Source: Polynucleobacter sp. AP-Jannik-300A-C4
GTDB lineage: Bacteria > Pseudomonadota > Gammaproteobacteria > Burkholderiales > Burkholderiaceae
Assembly (NCBI RefSeq): GCF_018688335.1
Contig: NZ_CP061316.1
Coordinates: forward strand, 1,922,001 to 1,986,000
Reading direction: 5' to 3'
Length of the DNA stretch: 64,000 bases
Positions 7,095 through 15,475 of this stretch are shown piece by piece. Each line of letters starts with the position of its first letter. Positions within the stretch are counted from its first letter, which is position 1. The notes below the pieces were generated by a model. That model made no database searches. It was not told where the DNA came from and was given only the letters and a program-made list of their open reading frames with translations. Made by a program: the position numbers and the translations under genes.

Positions 7095-8201
7095 CTATGC
7101 CCAGAATTTTTTAATTTTTGCTGCTTCGATTTTTGAACGATCATAGCCCGTTCGCAATGCGCCAGCAATTTGCTTTGGGTCAAGCAAATCGACCCCTTTA
7201 GGTGTACCAGCTACTATCCACATTACTTTTGTGCCGGTCGCCTTAATGTCTTCAATATTTTGAGCAATGGGGTGTGGGATTGTTGTCAGTATTGCTCCCG
7301 TTACGCCATCAGTTAATGTAATGATTAAGGCCCTTTTAGATCCAGCCACTAAATCCACATGAGCTGGATTAGAACAAATTCCTCCATCCATGACATAACG
7401 CTGACCCAATAATGTTGGCCCAACAACACCCGGCAATGAGCTACTTGCTGCTGTACCGTGCGCCAAGGGAATCTTATTTTTTCTGGCAGCTTGCTGACCA
7501 ACAACAATGCGCTCACCCGTGTAGCAATCTATTCCCGTTGTGAACATCCGGCTGGTCGGCCAATCTTTTTTACTATCGCCCGTCAATAATGCAGCCACCT
7601 TTTCAACGCGCTCACCGTTTAATTTATTGTCAGCAGCTAATGCGGCATGGCCAATTACTCTGCGAGTTTCAATGCTTCCATCCGTTGCACTCATATTAAT
7701 TTGATCGGCCCTCATTTGACTGATATTGGGCTTAGTTACTGGAGCAATCTTGGCAAAAATCTCCGGGAACTTTCCAAAAAAATCAAACTCCGTCCGCAAA
7801 CGGGCGAACTCGCCAGAGAGCAACGACGAACCCATATAAGAACCAGCAGAAGTGCCAACCACCATCTCAGGAAGCTGTGCCATATCCAGCCCCGCTTCAA
7901 TCAGGCCATGAAAAAAACCGCAATACCAAGCAATGTAGTACTCTCCACCACCACCGAGCACCATGGCTCGATCAAGTCCTTTTGCCAATTTTGAAACCGT
8001 GGGTTTAGTAGCAATAGGCATTGCCAAACCATCATCGGCAAATAGTCTTTGAGAAATCTCATGCGTCTTTAGCTCGATATTGGATTTTGGCGGCTTTGAC
8101 TGAGCGTAGGCAGTATCAATACTGGAACCAGTGGCAGCACCAATCGCAACGGCACTAACAGCAGAGGTTTTTAGGAAATTACGACGTGATTGTTGTTTCA
8201 T
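7095..8201 (-). CDS. Patatin-like phospholipase, Tat-exported
   Basis: A 368-residue protein with a Tat signal (twin Arg in SRRNFLKTSA, then a hydrophobic stretch ending near AYAQ). The patatin domain follows: the oxyanion loop GGGGEYYIAW near residue 82, the nucleophile motif GTSAGSY (Ser near 118) and the catalytic Asp motif DGGICSNPAHVDL near 273. Patatins are serine-aspartate dyad lipid hydrolases. Export folded through Tat to the periplasm is inferred. It is followed upstream, at 8248, by the leftmost recognisable repeat of the tRNA-Phe array. Confidence 0.9.
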   Translation of the reverse strand: MKQQSRRNFLKTSAVSAVAIGAATGSSIDTAYAQSKPPKSNIELKTHEISQRLFADDGLAMPIATKPTVSKLAKGLDRAMVLGGGGEYYIAWYCGFFHGLIEAGLDMAQLPEMVVGTSAGSYMGSSLLSGEFARLRTEFDFFGKFPEIFAKIAPVTKPNISQMRADQINMSATDGSIETRRVIGHAALAADNKLNGERVEKVAALLTGDSKKDWPTSRMFTTGIDCYTGERIVVGQQAARKNKIPLAHGTAASSSLPGVVGPTLLGQRYVMDGGICSNPAHVDLVAGSKRALIITLTDGVTGAILTTIPHPIAQNIEDIKATGTKVMWIVAGTPKGVDLLDPKQIAGALRTGYDRSKIEAAKIKKFWA

Positions 8202-8247
8202 ATCAGATCCCTGTTTGTTTCACTAATTTATATCAGATCTCTAAATC

Positions 8248-8312
8248 AAAAAACCGCTAGCAGCTAGTTTTAGTATTAATTGGTGGGCCGGGGCGCAGTG
8301 AGCCAGAACCCA
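8248..8312 (-). repeat. Array repeat a (degenerate): terminator plus tRNA-Phe 3' end
   Basis: AAAAAACC, a decayed CTAG/CTAG stem and TTTTAGTATTAATTGGTGG match the better-kept repeat at 18708 in order and spacing, followed by GCCGGGGCGCAGTGAGCCAG in place of the tRNA acceptor/T-arm sequence. The DM13 gene stops 31 bases beyond. Confidence 0.65.
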
Positions 8313-8343
8313 TGGCGCCCAACCCCAGCAAAACTACTTTTAC

Positions 8344-8832
8344 TTACCTTGCAGGGAGCAAGTCTGCCGATCCAATGTATTCTTTAAATTGCTTGCACCA
8401 AATCAGCATACTACTTACATCTTCTGGATTTTCTGTTTTTAAAAGATAGAATGCGGCGCCATTGGGTTTTTTGATCCGACTCACTTCAATTTGTTGAGAA
8501 CTAAACCCATCATTGTCTTTAATGGCAGGCTTGCTGCTGATATAGATATGATAGTCTGGCCCAGGGCTTGATCTAAAGTCCTCGCTTGATTGTAAAAATA
8601 ATTGATTGCCTACCTTGACTAAGGACCATTCACCAGAGGAGTTGTGAATCAAGTCCTGCCCTTTTGCATTTTTGTCAATTTGTCCTCGCTTTAAGATGAT
8701 GCCTTCAATCTTTTGATGCTCTTCCGTGCGCGCTCTCAGATCCTGAACGTGGCCACGGATTGCATCGAGGATCTGCGCATTTGCAGTTGGCATGAGCCCA
8801 ACAAATAGAAAGCTGAGGAGTAATTTTTTCAT
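8344..8832 (-). CDS. DM13 domain protein, exported
   Basis: A 162-residue protein with a signal peptide (MKKLLLSFLFVGLMPTANA). The rest is one DM13 domain: an N-terminal beta region (ILKRGQIDKNAKGQDLI), the conserved FLQSSEDFRSSPGPDYHIYI near residue 80, and WCKQFKEYIGSADL at the end. The Cys in the last motif is the strictly conserved DM13 cysteine. DM13 domains are thought to act in extracytoplasmic redox or electron transfer; no partner domain is fused here. The stop lies next to array repeat a, so it may be the outermost preserved gene unit. Confidence 0.85.
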   Translation of the reverse strand: MKKLLLSFLFVGLMPTANAQILDAIRGHVQDLRARTEEHQKIEGIILKRGQIDKNAKGQDLIHNSSGEWSLVKVGNQLFLQSSEDFRSSPGPDYHIYISSKPAIKDNDGFSSQQIEVSRIKKPNGAAFYLLKTENPEDVSSMLIWCKQFKEYIGSADLLPAR

Positions 8833-8878
8833 ATTGCCGGCATTACAAAATTGAGCGCATATCTAGATGTGAGCGTAC

Positions 8879-9268
8879 TTAGTCTTTGGGTCCATATTGC
8901 ATCTCACCATGACCAAACGACCAATTTTCTTTATTGACTTCCACTAAGTTAATAACAATATCTTCTGGTCGAATGTTAAGTTTCTCTACCACCCCATCAC
9001 AGATGGCTCTATAGAATTTTTTCTTCAGCCCGGTGGTGCGGCCCTCATTCAAGGTTACCTGAATGAAAATAATGCCCTGCGAATATTCAATACCAAGATA
9101 GCTTTTTGGAACCACCAGTTCATCGGCATCATGCTTAGTAATGACCTGAAACTTATCGTCAGCAGGTACATTAATATGTTTCACCATCACCTCGTAAACA
9201 ATATCTCCAATTTTCTGGGCCACTCCATCGGGATATTGCTTACCCAAATCTATTCGTACAAATGGCAT
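8879..9268 (-). CDS. Tautomerase family protein
   Basis: A 129-residue member of the tautomerase/MIF superfamily. After removal of Met1 the catalytic Pro2 would be N-terminal (MPFVRIDLGKQYPDG). The two beta-alpha-beta halves cover residues 2-60 and 63-120, and FIQVTLNEGRTTGLKKKFYRA is the second conserved segment. Such proteins promote keto-enol tautomerisation or dehalogenation of unsaturated acids. It lies 37 bases upstream of the DM13 gene's region on the same strand and downstream of a redoxin gene, so a short operon 9847-8344 is possible. The substrate is not known. Confidence 0.85.
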   Translation of the reverse strand: MPFVRIDLGKQYPDGVAQKIGDIVYEVMVKHINVPADDKFQVITKHDADELVVPKSYLGIEYSQGIIFIQVTLNEGRTTGLKKKFYRAICDGVVEKLNIRPEDIVINLVEVNKENWSFGHGEMQYGPKD

Positions 9269-9310
9269 CTTGAGATCTCCGTTTTTTTACATTGCCTAAG
9301 CAATCATTGC

Positions 9311-9847
9311 TTATACAGAACCAGTGTATTCACCACGCGCTGGATAATCCTTAGCCAAGGCAAAATCAATCGCGCCCAATAGGTCAGTAAAATTAGGGCG
9401 TGCAAAAGGCATAGTTTGGACAGCGCCGTAATAAAGCGTGGTGTCCGGTCTAAGGATAAAGACTGCTGGCTCCGAGAATAAAGCGGGCTCTTCTATGCCA
9501 ATCGATGTTAGACCGCGTGAGGTGCTGATGTACATACCCCATTGACGCGCAACATCCAAGCTTAATCCATAGCCCATTCGTAATTCAGGGGCGTTGAGTT
9601 TTTCAGTCATTTGCTCTGTGCGTTCCTTAGTATCACTTGAAATAGCAATGACCTTAACTCCACGCTTTTCAAACTCGGGAACTAAACGCGCTAACTCCAA
9701 GAGATACTTCATACATATTGGGCAATGAAGACCGCGATAAAACACTATTAATGTGAAATTCTCGGCAGCATCAATGGATGTATCAAAAGTGCCGTGATGC
9801 AAGGTGGGGACGCTTAATGCAGGAGTAGTTTGGCGGGGTATCAGCAC
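9311..9847 (-). CDS. Peroxiredoxin-like thioredoxin-fold protein
   Basis: A 178-residue redoxin-domain protein. VFYRGLHCPICMKYLLELA near residues 32-50 has a CxxC site at the start of the first long helix, as in AhpC/TSA-like thiol reductases. GVKVIAISSDTKERTEQM and FILRPDTTLYYGAVQTMPF follow in family order. It is probably a cytoplasmic thiol-dependent peroxidase or reductase. The divergent AraC-type gene starts 56 bases away, so the two likely share a control region and the regulator may govern this gene. Confidence 0.82.
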   Translation of the reverse strand: MLIPRQTTPALSVPTLHHGTFDTSIDAAENFTLIVFYRGLHCPICMKYLLELARLVPEFEKRGVKVIAISSDTKERTEQMTEKLNAPELRMGYGLSLDVARQWGMYISTSRGLTSIGIEEPALFSEPAVFILRPDTTLYYGAVQTMPFARPNFTDLLGAIDFALAKDYPARGEYTGSV

Positions 9848-9903
9848 AGAAAGCCTCTTCTTAAAAAGTTATGAGTTTTGATTATTACTGATTAAATGCA
9901 ACA

Positions 9904-10704
9904 ATGTGTCCATATTTATTTGCTTTTAGTACAAATATGCCCGCCCAAAATCTAGATCGACTGTCCGCCCTTCTGCAAGGGCTTGCCCCGCGAGTGTCAC
10001 TTAATGATCAGCTCGTCGGATTTGGCTTACATATCCTGGTTGATATAAATCCACAAAAACTAGGCTCTTCTTTAGAGAATATGGTGCTACTCGTATGCCC
10101 AGCCCTTGATGACATGGTTTTGCCACCGCATGCAAAGAAGTGGATGAGCTTTGAGGTTGAACTAGATGGGCCATTGGCACCCATGTTTTTATCGGAGTTT
10201 TCAGAACAGCTCTTAATTAACTTAGAAAATGCAGATGCTTCACTTACTCAAATCGTGCGTTTAATTTCAAGTGAAATGGCAGCCACCAGATGTGGACAAC
10301 CTTTATTAATTAATCGGGCTGGAGATATTTTGCTGATTGGCTTGCTCAGGCATTTGGTTGCTCGGCCACAAAAAACTACTGGCCTATTTAGCGCTTTAGC
10401 CAATCCAAGAATTGCCAAAACCCTTGTTGCTATCCATGAGGACGCATCCAAGAACTGGTCTCTAGATGCCCTTGCTCTAGAAGCAGGTATGTCGCGTACA
10501 TCGTATGCCCATCAATTTAAGAAATTGATGCAAATAACGCCCGGCAAATACATAGAAAGAATTCGGCTGAATTTAGCTCATAGACTCATTGTCGATGGCA
10601 TAGGTTTAAAGCAGGCGGCACGTCATACAGGTTATTCAAGTGCATCTACCCTCTCGCGCGCAATGAGCCGCCTATCAATTAGAGAAAAATGCGCTAAAAC
10701 CTAG
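9904..10704 (+). CDS. AraC family transcriptional regulator with cupin-type N-terminal domain
   Basis: Up to 266 residues. The N-terminal half (residues 12-165) looks like the AraC cupin_6 ligand domain (LDRLSALLQGLAPRVSL ... GDILLIGLLRHLVARP). The C-terminal half has two helix-turn-helix units: WSLDALALEAGMSRTSYAHQ and KQAARHTGYSSASTLSRAMS. The start at 9904 is uncertain; Met12 at 9937 fits the family's usual N-terminus better, and neither has a clear ribosome-binding site. It is divergent to the redoxin gene at 9847, its probable target. It is one of the few plus-strand genes within the array span. Confidence 0.88.
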   Translation: MCPYLFAFSTNMPAQNLDRLSALLQGLAPRVSLNDQLVGFGLHILVDINPQKLGSSLENMVLLVCPALDDMVLPPHAKKWMSFEVELDGPLAPMFLSEFSEQLLINLENADASLTQIVRLISSEMAATRCGQPLLINRAGDILLIGLLRHLVARPQKTTGLFSALANPRIAKTLVAIHEDASKNWSLDALALEAGMSRTSYAHQFKKLMQITPGKYIERIRLNLAHRLIVDGIGLKQAARHTGYSSASTLSRAMSRLSIREKCAKT

Positions 10705-10737
10705 AAGCAATTAGATTTGCAGGAATTTACTAAGCTC

Positions 10738-10789
10738 AAATAGCCCCTTAGTAAAAGGGAGGCGAGAATACTTGGGGGCCCTAGATAAG
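10738..10789 (-). repeat. Array repeat b (strongly degenerate)
   Basis: AAATAGCCCC, a weak stem ending AAGGGAGG, then AATACTTGGGGGCCCTAG line up with the repeat at 15476 (AAATAGCCC ... ATTCTTGGTGGCCCGG). As in the better repeats, a minus-strand gene stops exactly at its right edge (10790). Support is by position plus weak similarity. Confidence 0.45.
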
Positions 10790-11632
10790 CTATTCGCCAA
10801 CAGTGGATTGAACTTGACCAGTTTTAATCCACTGAATAACTGCTTTTGTAGCGGCCTCTTCCCTGCCCCCCATCGAATGTAAGTGCGTTCCACCACATAT
10901 GTCCCCCATACCCTCACCGCCTTTTACTGTTATCAAATTATTTTTAGAATATGCCACAACAGTTGCATAAGGGGTATGGGAGCACTGATCATCGCCATGA
11001 TGAATATTCAACACGGGCGCCCTCAATGCTGACATATCAAATGACTCCACTGAAGAGCCATAGCTTCTGTTGTAGTTATTAGCCACCGTCATAGATGCAG
11101 AATGAATACTGCCCTTTATTTCAGTACCCAGATTTTTAGCAAGCCACTTTGATGAGATTGTTCCGTAGCTATGGCCCATCACATAAAAATTTTTGATCCC
11201 ATACTTTTCTTTCAGTAGAGTCATAATTTTTCTTACGTCATCGGCATGCTTCACAGAAGATCGATAGTCATCATTACACCCCAATGGCTTATTACCTGGT
11301 GCAACGCTATTTTCATCACTAGGGCAATCCATGACAACAAGCGCTATGCCAGACTGAGCAAACAACTCAGTATTGTTTTGTAAATAATTTAAGTTTCTTT
11401 TCCAATCATTTTCCGTCTTAATGTTGGCAATTCCAGACCAACCACGATAAAAGAGCAAAGCCGTATCTGTTTGCATGGAAGGCTTAAGCAATATTGCCCT
11501 TTGAACAACTGGAGATTTCGAAAAAACTCCCGACTCTCTTCCAACATCAGCTTCAAGAAGAATGGGGCTCATTGTTTGAGCGGTCACAGAGCCAAAACAA
11601 AAGAAAGCGCAGACGCTTAACAGCCATTTCAT
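10790..11632 (-). CDS. Alpha/beta hydrolase, exported
   Basis: A 280-residue protein with a signal peptide (MKWLLSVCAFFCFGSVTAQ). The hydrolase fold shows the nucleophile elbow GHSYGTISS (Ser near residue 168), an acid in NIHHGDDQC near 230 and a His in GGTHLHSMGG near 258. Two cysteines (near 119 and 130) could form a disulfide, fitting the periplasm. It is a serine esterase or peptidase of unknown substrate. Its stop overlaps the edge of degenerate repeat b, and repeat c lies 88 bases above its start, so it fills one array unit. Confidence 0.82.
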   Translation of the reverse strand: MKWLLSVCAFFCFGSVTAQTMSPILLEADVGRESGVFSKSPVVQRAILLKPSMQTDTALLFYRGWSGIANIKTENDWKRNLNYLQNNTELFAQSGIALVVMDCPSDENSVAPGNKPLGCNDDYRSSVKHADDVRKIMTLLKEKYGIKNFYVMGHSYGTISSKWLAKNLGTEIKGSIHSASMTVANNYNRSYGSSVESFDMSALRAPVLNIHHGDDQCSHTPYATVVAYSKNNLITVKGGEGMGDICGGTHLHSMGGREEAATKAVIQWIKTGQVQSTVGE

Positions 11633-11720
11633 TTTTTATCCCTAGACTTGCATATAAATAGATTTAACTAACCGTGACACTCTATCCTATTTTTGAGGCA
11701 TATCCTAAACCCTATAAATG

Positions 11721-11797
11721 AAAAAACCACCCGGAGGTGGTTTTGGCGTTTCTTTATGGCCTGGGGCGGAATCGACCAGAACTTAAGATGTCCAATG
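11721..11797 (-). repeat. Array repeat c: terminator plus tRNA-Phe 3' end
   Basis: Stem CCACC-CGGA-GGTGG with flanking A and T runs, then GGCGTTTCTTTATGGCCTGG GGCGGAATCGACCAG (with two changes in the acceptor part) and a diverged tail AACTTAAGATGTCC. It ends at the stop of the MAPEG gene. Confidence 0.85.
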
Positions 11798-12196
11798 CTA
11801 TTCAACCAGCTTATACAGAGTCCATCCCAAGTTGAAAATAACTAATGTAATCAACGTACCGAATGTGAACTTCATTCCCAAAATGCGTTTACTGAAATCT
11901 GGTGGCGGCTCATTGATGCCTACAGCGTGAATTAAGCGTCCAACAACTAAAGTGATGCCTGGCATTGCAACCAACCACCAAGGCGCACCATTTAATTCTA
12001 GACAAGCAATTAATATGATTCCGAAAGGTACATATTCGGCAAAGTTTCCTTGGGCACGAATCGCCCTCTCAAGATCATCATGACCCCCATTTCCCAGTCC
12101 ACACTTGTTTTTTCTTCTCAGTCCAATGACGGCAAACGAGAGTTTGATAAAGATGATAGTTAAGATACAGGCAATGATTGAGGTGACTAATAACAT
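11798..12196 (-). CDS. MAPEG family membrane protein
   Basis: A 132-residue protein with four predicted membrane segments (about 1-22, 55-72, 76-92 and 110-130). ERAIRAQGNFAEYVPFGIIL near residue 45 is the MAPEG core, and the Arg-Asn-Phe-Glu pattern belongs to the glutathione-binding site of the family. Relatives are microsomal glutathione transferases or bacterial proteins of unknown substrate in the inner membrane. It is a single gene between repeats c and d. MAPEG genes are also frequent as integron cassettes. Confidence 0.88.
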   Translation of the reverse strand: MLLVTSIIACILTIIFIKLSFAVIGLRRKNKCGLGNGGHDDLERAIRAQGNFAEYVPFGIILIACLELNGAPWWLVAMPGITLVVGRLIHAVGINEPPPDFSKRILGMKFTFGTLITLVIFNLGWTLYKLVE

Positions 12197-12235
12197 TTAG
12201 AGCTCCCAAAAGAATTCCTAGATATTAATCAGAAA

Positions 12236-12311
12236 AAGAAAAGATACCCAGAGGTGGCTTGTGAAATCTTGCTAGCTCTAGGCAGGATTAACTTGGGCAT
12301 CGGAACTCTGA
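12236..12311 (-). repeat. Array repeat d (degenerate)
   Basis: AAAGATACCCAGAGGTGGCT, then GTGAAATCTTGCTAGCTCTA, GGCAGGATTAACTTGGGCAT and CGGAACTCTG. These align piece by piece with repeat h (14416), including AAATCTTG, the GG-GGAT core and the final CTGATC. It ends at the TGA of the DUF1398 gene. Confidence 0.6.
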
Positions 12312-12707
12312 TCATTGTGGAAAATGCTCAATATGCACTTCGCCCTGCCGCCCGAAATAACTCACATGCCTTCCAGCTATCCAAACAATGTATCCGATGC
12401 AGCCAGCAGCCATCGTTAACTTAAGAAACTCAGGATATCTCACCACATCACTTTGAGCGCCGCGAATTGCTGAAACGACTCTATCTTTATTAAATGAATT
12501 TGGGATCTCCACCAGAGGCATATCCATAGGAACAGCACAAACCTGATGGCTTGACAAATAATATGTGGTTGATTGATTGCGATAGTCAGCGAAGTAAGAC
12601 TCAACACCAACCTCAATTAAGCGACCCAATGCCTCTGGGAAGGTTAGAAGACCAGCATGAGATTGATGGGCACATTTTTCAATAACATCTTTTGTATTCA
12701 GATTCAT
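12312..12707 (-). CDS. DUF1398 family protein
   Basis: 131 residues from the ATG at 12707, chosen because AAGG lies 7 bases upstream and the product then begins MNLNTKDVIEKCAHQSHAG. The central YFADYRNQSTTYYLSSHQ and the closing YVSYFGRQGEVHIEHFP-type segment (WIAGRHVSYFGRQGEVHIE) are typical of DUF1398 proteins such as E. coli YbcV/YedX-type relatives; the role is unknown. There is no signal peptide. It occupies one unit of the array between repeats d and e. Confidence 0.78.
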   Translation of the reverse strand: MNLNTKDVIEKCAHQSHAGLLTFPEALGRLIEVGVESYFADYRNQSTTYYLSSHQVCAVPMDMPLVEIPNSFNKDRVVSAIRGAQSDVVRYPEFLKLTMAAGCIGYIVWIAGRHVSYFGRQGEVHIEHFPQ

Positions 12708-12752
12708 AAGCAACCTTAAATTAATAACTTGAATTATCACGCCTCATAAATG

Positions 12753-12807
12753 AAAAAACCACCTTCAGGTGGTTTTGGTGTTTATTGGGTGCCCGGCTAA
12801 GGATGCC
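12753..12807 (-). repeat. Array repeat e (tRNA part mostly deleted)
   Basis: Stem CCACC-TTCA-GGTGG, then GGTGTTTATTGGGTGCCCGG, after which about 20 bases of the tRNA part are missing and CTAAGGATGCC follows. The next gene's stop codon (TTA on the plus strand) is inside the conserved GGATGCCTTACTCT end. Confidence 0.8.
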
Positions 12808-13659
12808 TTACTCTGTTGGAGGCAATTCTGCTCCCACCGGTCTTTTGTAGCGGTTGTAAGACCACATATATTGGTGTGGCTTTGAAAGTATCATTTTCTC
12901 AAAAGACTGATTCATTTCTGTGCAGGCATCAACTAGGCAATCTGGAAAGGTCTCTGTCATCAAGCGACTCTTAATTAGCCAACCTCCTCCTAACCCCAGT
13001 CTTTCTGCGCCAACAAAAAGGATTGCTACATTTGCTTGGCGAGCTAATTTAATTGGAAATGATGTTGTGTAGGCATATTGATTAAAAAATTTAGCCCATA
13101 CTCCATCGCCCACGCTAGGCACCTGATCCGCCAATAGGCCAACTACCTCACCTTTTACTAAAGCTCGTTTAATCTGACGAACCCCACTAATATTTGCTTC
13201 AACAAAATCAATTTCAGAGTGTTTACGTGACTTAAGCATAAGCTCATTCACCCATTTTTTTCTAGCTGGTCTATACATTACTGTTGCTCTTGTATGTTCA
13301 GCAAAGATACGTGGCACTATCTCAAAGCCTCCGAAATGTGAGGCAAGAACAATTAAGCCTTTTCCATTTTTGGATAGTTCAATAACTTGATCTAAGTGCT
13401 CTATGCTAACTTTCTCAATGGACGATTTCGGATGTCGCCAAATCCATAATGTGTCTGCAAACATCATTCCAGATTCAGCCGCCACCCTCCACGGGGTCAA
13501 TTTGAATCCAGAATAATGGGCTGCGCTCTGATGATTTTTATATAGGCGCCGTCTGTACCTAGGAGAAAACAAGTAAATCAATACACCTATGCCAGCGCCA
13601 ATAATTTGAATGGCTGCCAATGGAAGAGAGCTAAATAGCCTCAATGTGAAATACAACAT
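12808..13659 (-). CDS. Lysophospholipid acyltransferase of the LpxL/HtrB type
   Basis: A 283-residue inner-membrane acyltransferase. One membrane segment lies at residues 12-32 ([19 protein letters not shown]). The catalytic HX4E motif is in [13 protein letters not shown] near residue 108, followed by [17 protein letters not shown] and [14 protein letters not shown] with the phosphate-binding Arg and the DQ motif. Members add secondary fatty acids to lipid A (LpxL/LpxM) or to related lipids. A housekeeping LpxL would normally sit elsewhere, so this copy in a mobile-looking unit may change lipid A. It lies between repeats e and f. Confidence 0.88.
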   Translation of the reverse strand: MLYFTLRLFSSLPLAAIQIIGAGIGVLIYLFSPRYRRRLYKNHQSAAHYSGFKLTPWRVAAESGMMFADTLWIWRHPKSSIEKVSIEHLDQVIELSKNGKGLIVLASHFGGFEIVPRIFAEHTRATVMYRPARKKWVNELMLKSRKHSEIDFVEANISGVRQIKRALVKGEVVGLLADQVPSVGDGVWAKFFNQYAYTTSFPIKLARQANVAILFVGAERLGLGGGWLIKSRLMTETFPDCLVDACTEMNQSFEKMILSKPHQYMWSYNRYKRPVGAELPPTE

Positions 13660-13682
13660 TGGTCATTCTAGACGCTATTAAT

Positions 13683-13753
13683 AAAAAACCACCCGAAGGT
13701 GGTTTTGGTGTTTCTTGGTGGCCCGGAGTGCAATCGAGCCACCGACACAAGGG
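13683..13753 (-). repeat. Array repeat f: terminator plus 42 nt of tRNA-Phe 3' end
   Basis: Stem CCACC-CGAA-GGTGG, then TTTCTTGGTGGCCCGGAGTG CAATCGAGCCACCGACACAA GG. Unlike the other repeats it keeps the T-stem and variable loop of the tRNA (CCACCGACACAAGG on the plus strand), so it is closer to the parental gene. The small lipoprotein gene ends inside it. Confidence 0.88.
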
Positions 13754-13906
13754 TTATCTACCCTGACAAGCAAGCGGCATCTCCCATAAAGGCTTTTCTT
13801 GACTAAAGTCACAATTCACACCCACGGGCGATGTTGTGCTCGCAAGACAGCCGCTCAACACCAGAATGAGTAGAGTCGAGCTGAAGGCTTTAAGCAATTT
13901 TTTCAT
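13754..13906 (-). CDS. Small lipoprotein (50 residues)
   Basis: A short frame starting [20 protein letters not shown], where the last five residues form a lipobox, so Cys20 would be lipidated after signal peptidase II cleavage. The mature part of about 30 residues holds two more cysteines and ends MPLACQGR. Its stop codon lies in the decayed tRNA sequence of repeat f. It is the smallest single-gene unit of the array (repeats f to g are 260 bases apart). The function is unknown; envelope location is inferred from the signal. Confidence 0.72.
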   Translation of the reverse strand: MKKLLKAFSSTLLILVLSGCLASTTSPVGVNCDFSQEKPLWEMPLACQGR

Positions 13907-13942
13907 TTGTATCATCAGTAATTAATTTATAAATCTTAATAG

Positions 13943-14022
13943 AAAAAACCACCCGAAGGTGGTTTTGGTGTTTCTTGGTGGCCCGGGGCGGAATCGACCA
14001 GGGCCGAGGATGTCTTACTCTA
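13943..14022 (-). repeat. Array repeat g: terminator plus tRNA-Phe 3' end
   Basis: Complete copy: CCACC-CGAA-GGTGG stem, GGTGTTTCTTGGTGGCCCGG, GGCGGAATCGACCAG, then the conserved non-tRNA end GGCCGAGGATGTCTTACTCT. Confidence 0.92.
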
Positions 14023-14050
14023 TCCAATTGGATAAGACCCGCATCAAAAA

Positions 14051-14299
14051 CTATTTCATACAAGAAATTAAGTACGCCCTTAAACGAATTAAACCAGGGT
14101 ATGGTTGACCATCATTAAACCAACCGACTTTTACATTTGGGGCCATAAACTCTCGCTCCACTCCACCTATATCAGCAAAAAAACAATGCCAGGGCTTTTC
14201 ATCGTCTCCTTTAAAGGCAACCAATTTTGTGACGCTGGTAATGGATTCATTATCTATTACAGTACCCCAACCAAATTCACTCAAATCTTTTTTTGCCAT
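14051..14299 (-). CDS. Small hypothetical protein
   Basis: An 82-residue protein starting MAKKDLSEFGWGTVIDNESI, with no signal or membrane segment. It is rich in Trp, Phe and Gly (EKPWHCFFADIGGVEREF, VKVGWFNDGQPYPG), which suggests a small beta-rich fold. I do not recognise a family. It is the only gene between repeats g and h. Its stop lies about 30 bases from the repeat, whereas neighbours stop at the repeat edge. Confidence 0.65.
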   Translation of the reverse strand: MAKKDLSEFGWGTVIDNESITSVTKLVAFKGDDEKPWHCFFADIGGVEREFMAPNVKVGWFNDGQPYPGLIRLRAYLISCMK

Positions 14300-14415
14300 A
14301 TATGCCCTTTTTTCAAATTATTGACTAAACCTAGGCTTATAAATAGTAATTATAAAAAATTTTATAGTCAATTTGAGTTAAGCAATGCTTAAAAGAGAAA
14401 TGTATTCTCCAAATG

Positions 14416-14496
14416 AAAAAACCACCCGAAGGTGGTTTATAGAATCTTGGTGGCCCGGGGCGGAATCGAACCAGGGCCGAGGATGCCTGATCCTAT
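14416..14496 (-). repeat. Array repeat h: terminator plus tRNA-Phe 3' end
   Basis: CCACC-CGAA-GGTGG stem, TATAGAATCTTGGTGGCCCG, GGGCGGAATCGAACCAGGGC and CGAGGATGCCTGATCC. It keeps GAACCA as in the intact tRNA, where most copies have GACCA. The following gene is on the plus strand. Confidence 0.92.
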
Positions 14497-14527
14497 TCTG
14501 GGTAATATCGGCTAAGCTCCTAGATTG

Positions 14528-15319
14528 ATGAGAAAAAATCTACTCGGGCTCCTTTTTGCGCTCTCTCTATCCGTTATCCTCCACCTAGGTCTATTTCTGC
14601 TGTGGACATCATATGAAAGTTTCACCTACTTAAAACCCAGAGATAAAAGTCCAGACATCATTGAGGTTCAACTCGAAGAGTCTTTTGCCAAAAACAATAG
14701 CGACTTAAATACCAGTCTAAATAGTAATAGGCAACCAGCATCATTGGCGGCGCCATCAGCCCCAACTGCTGAAGAGTGGGCTTTCGCATCTAAGTACACA
14801 CTAAAAAATAGTAAAGGCTATCGCCACTCCTTTGGCCAACAAGTGCGAAGCATGATGGGGGCTGCTGTTGAGGGACCAGACCAAGGACATGTGAGATTCA
14901 GCATTGAAATTGCTCCAAATGGAACTGTTACTAAAGTAGAAACGCTTTGGAAAACTTCCGATAAAGCGGAGCAATTAGCTAGAAAGGCAATGAAGTCTAT
15001 GCCAGCTCTGCCACCCACACCAACAGGCAAGCCACTTATTTTTGAGAGAACCATTTCATTTACGCCATTTGCTACAAATGATGCGCCAGTCTATAGAGAT
15101 GATTGCCTGCCCGATACACCAGCGTTTGGCAATCCATTTGCTTGGGATGGCAAATCGCCGCAAGAAATTAAGAAGGGCAAGCCTGCTGAAAAACCCAGCC
15201 CTGAAGCCTTGGCTGAATGCCTAAAGCAATTACCTCAGGACTCTATTGATGGCATCACTGCTGAAGCTCAACGGCAACTAGACATATGGAGCTCGGGCAA
15301 ACTTAATCAAAGAAAGTAG
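14528..15319 (+). CDS. TonB-like C-terminal domain protein (copy 1)
   Basis: About 263 residues. One N-terminal membrane anchor lies at residues 5-28 (LLGLLFALSLSVILHLGLFL). A linker rich in Asn, Pro and Ser follows (residues 55-80), and then a TonB-like domain near 95-180: GQQVRSMMG, GHVRFSIEIAPNGTVTKVET, LARKAMKSMPALPPTPTGKP. TonB-type proteins transmit inner-membrane energy to the outer membrane, but no exbB, exbD or receptor gene is nearby. The ATG at 14528 is preferred to the TTG before it. The gene is nearly identical in its C-terminal 170 residues to 46779-47621, while the N-terminal 65 residues differ strongly. Confidence 0.78.
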   Translation: MRKNLLGLLFALSLSVILHLGLFLLWTSYESFTYLKPRDKSPDIIEVQLEESFAKNNSDLNTSLNSNRQPASLAAPSAPTAEEWAFASKYTLKNSKGYRHSFGQQVRSMMGAAVEGPDQGHVRFSIEIAPNGTVTKVETLWKTSDKAEQLARKAMKSMPALPPTPTGKPLIFERTISFTPFATNDAPVYRDDCLPDTPAFGNPFAWDGKSPQEIKKGKPAEKPSPEALAECLKQLPQDSIDGITAEAQRQLDIWSSGKLNQRK

Positions 15320-15357
15320 GGTTTCTATACATACGTATATGCGTATATATGTGTAAT

Positions 15358-15465
15358 GTCGCTTTAAACGATATTGACTGACGCAGGGATGAATAATTGA
15401 AGTGTCCTTTAAAAGGACGATTCTTGATGGGGACATCCTAGACTAATGGCGATTAACCCTGTGAA
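15358..15465. repeat. Dispersed 100-bp element with two palindromes (copy 1)
   Basis: GTCGCTTTAAACGAT, then TGACTGACGCAGGGATG, then GTCCTTTAAAAGGAC, then ATGGCGATTAACCCTG. The same blocks in the same order occur at 19449-19557. Both sit just left of an array repeat. A shortened copy holding the first palindrome and ACTGACGCAGGGAT is at 20656-20700. Confidence 0.85.
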
Positions 15466-15475
15466 TCCTTAAAAG

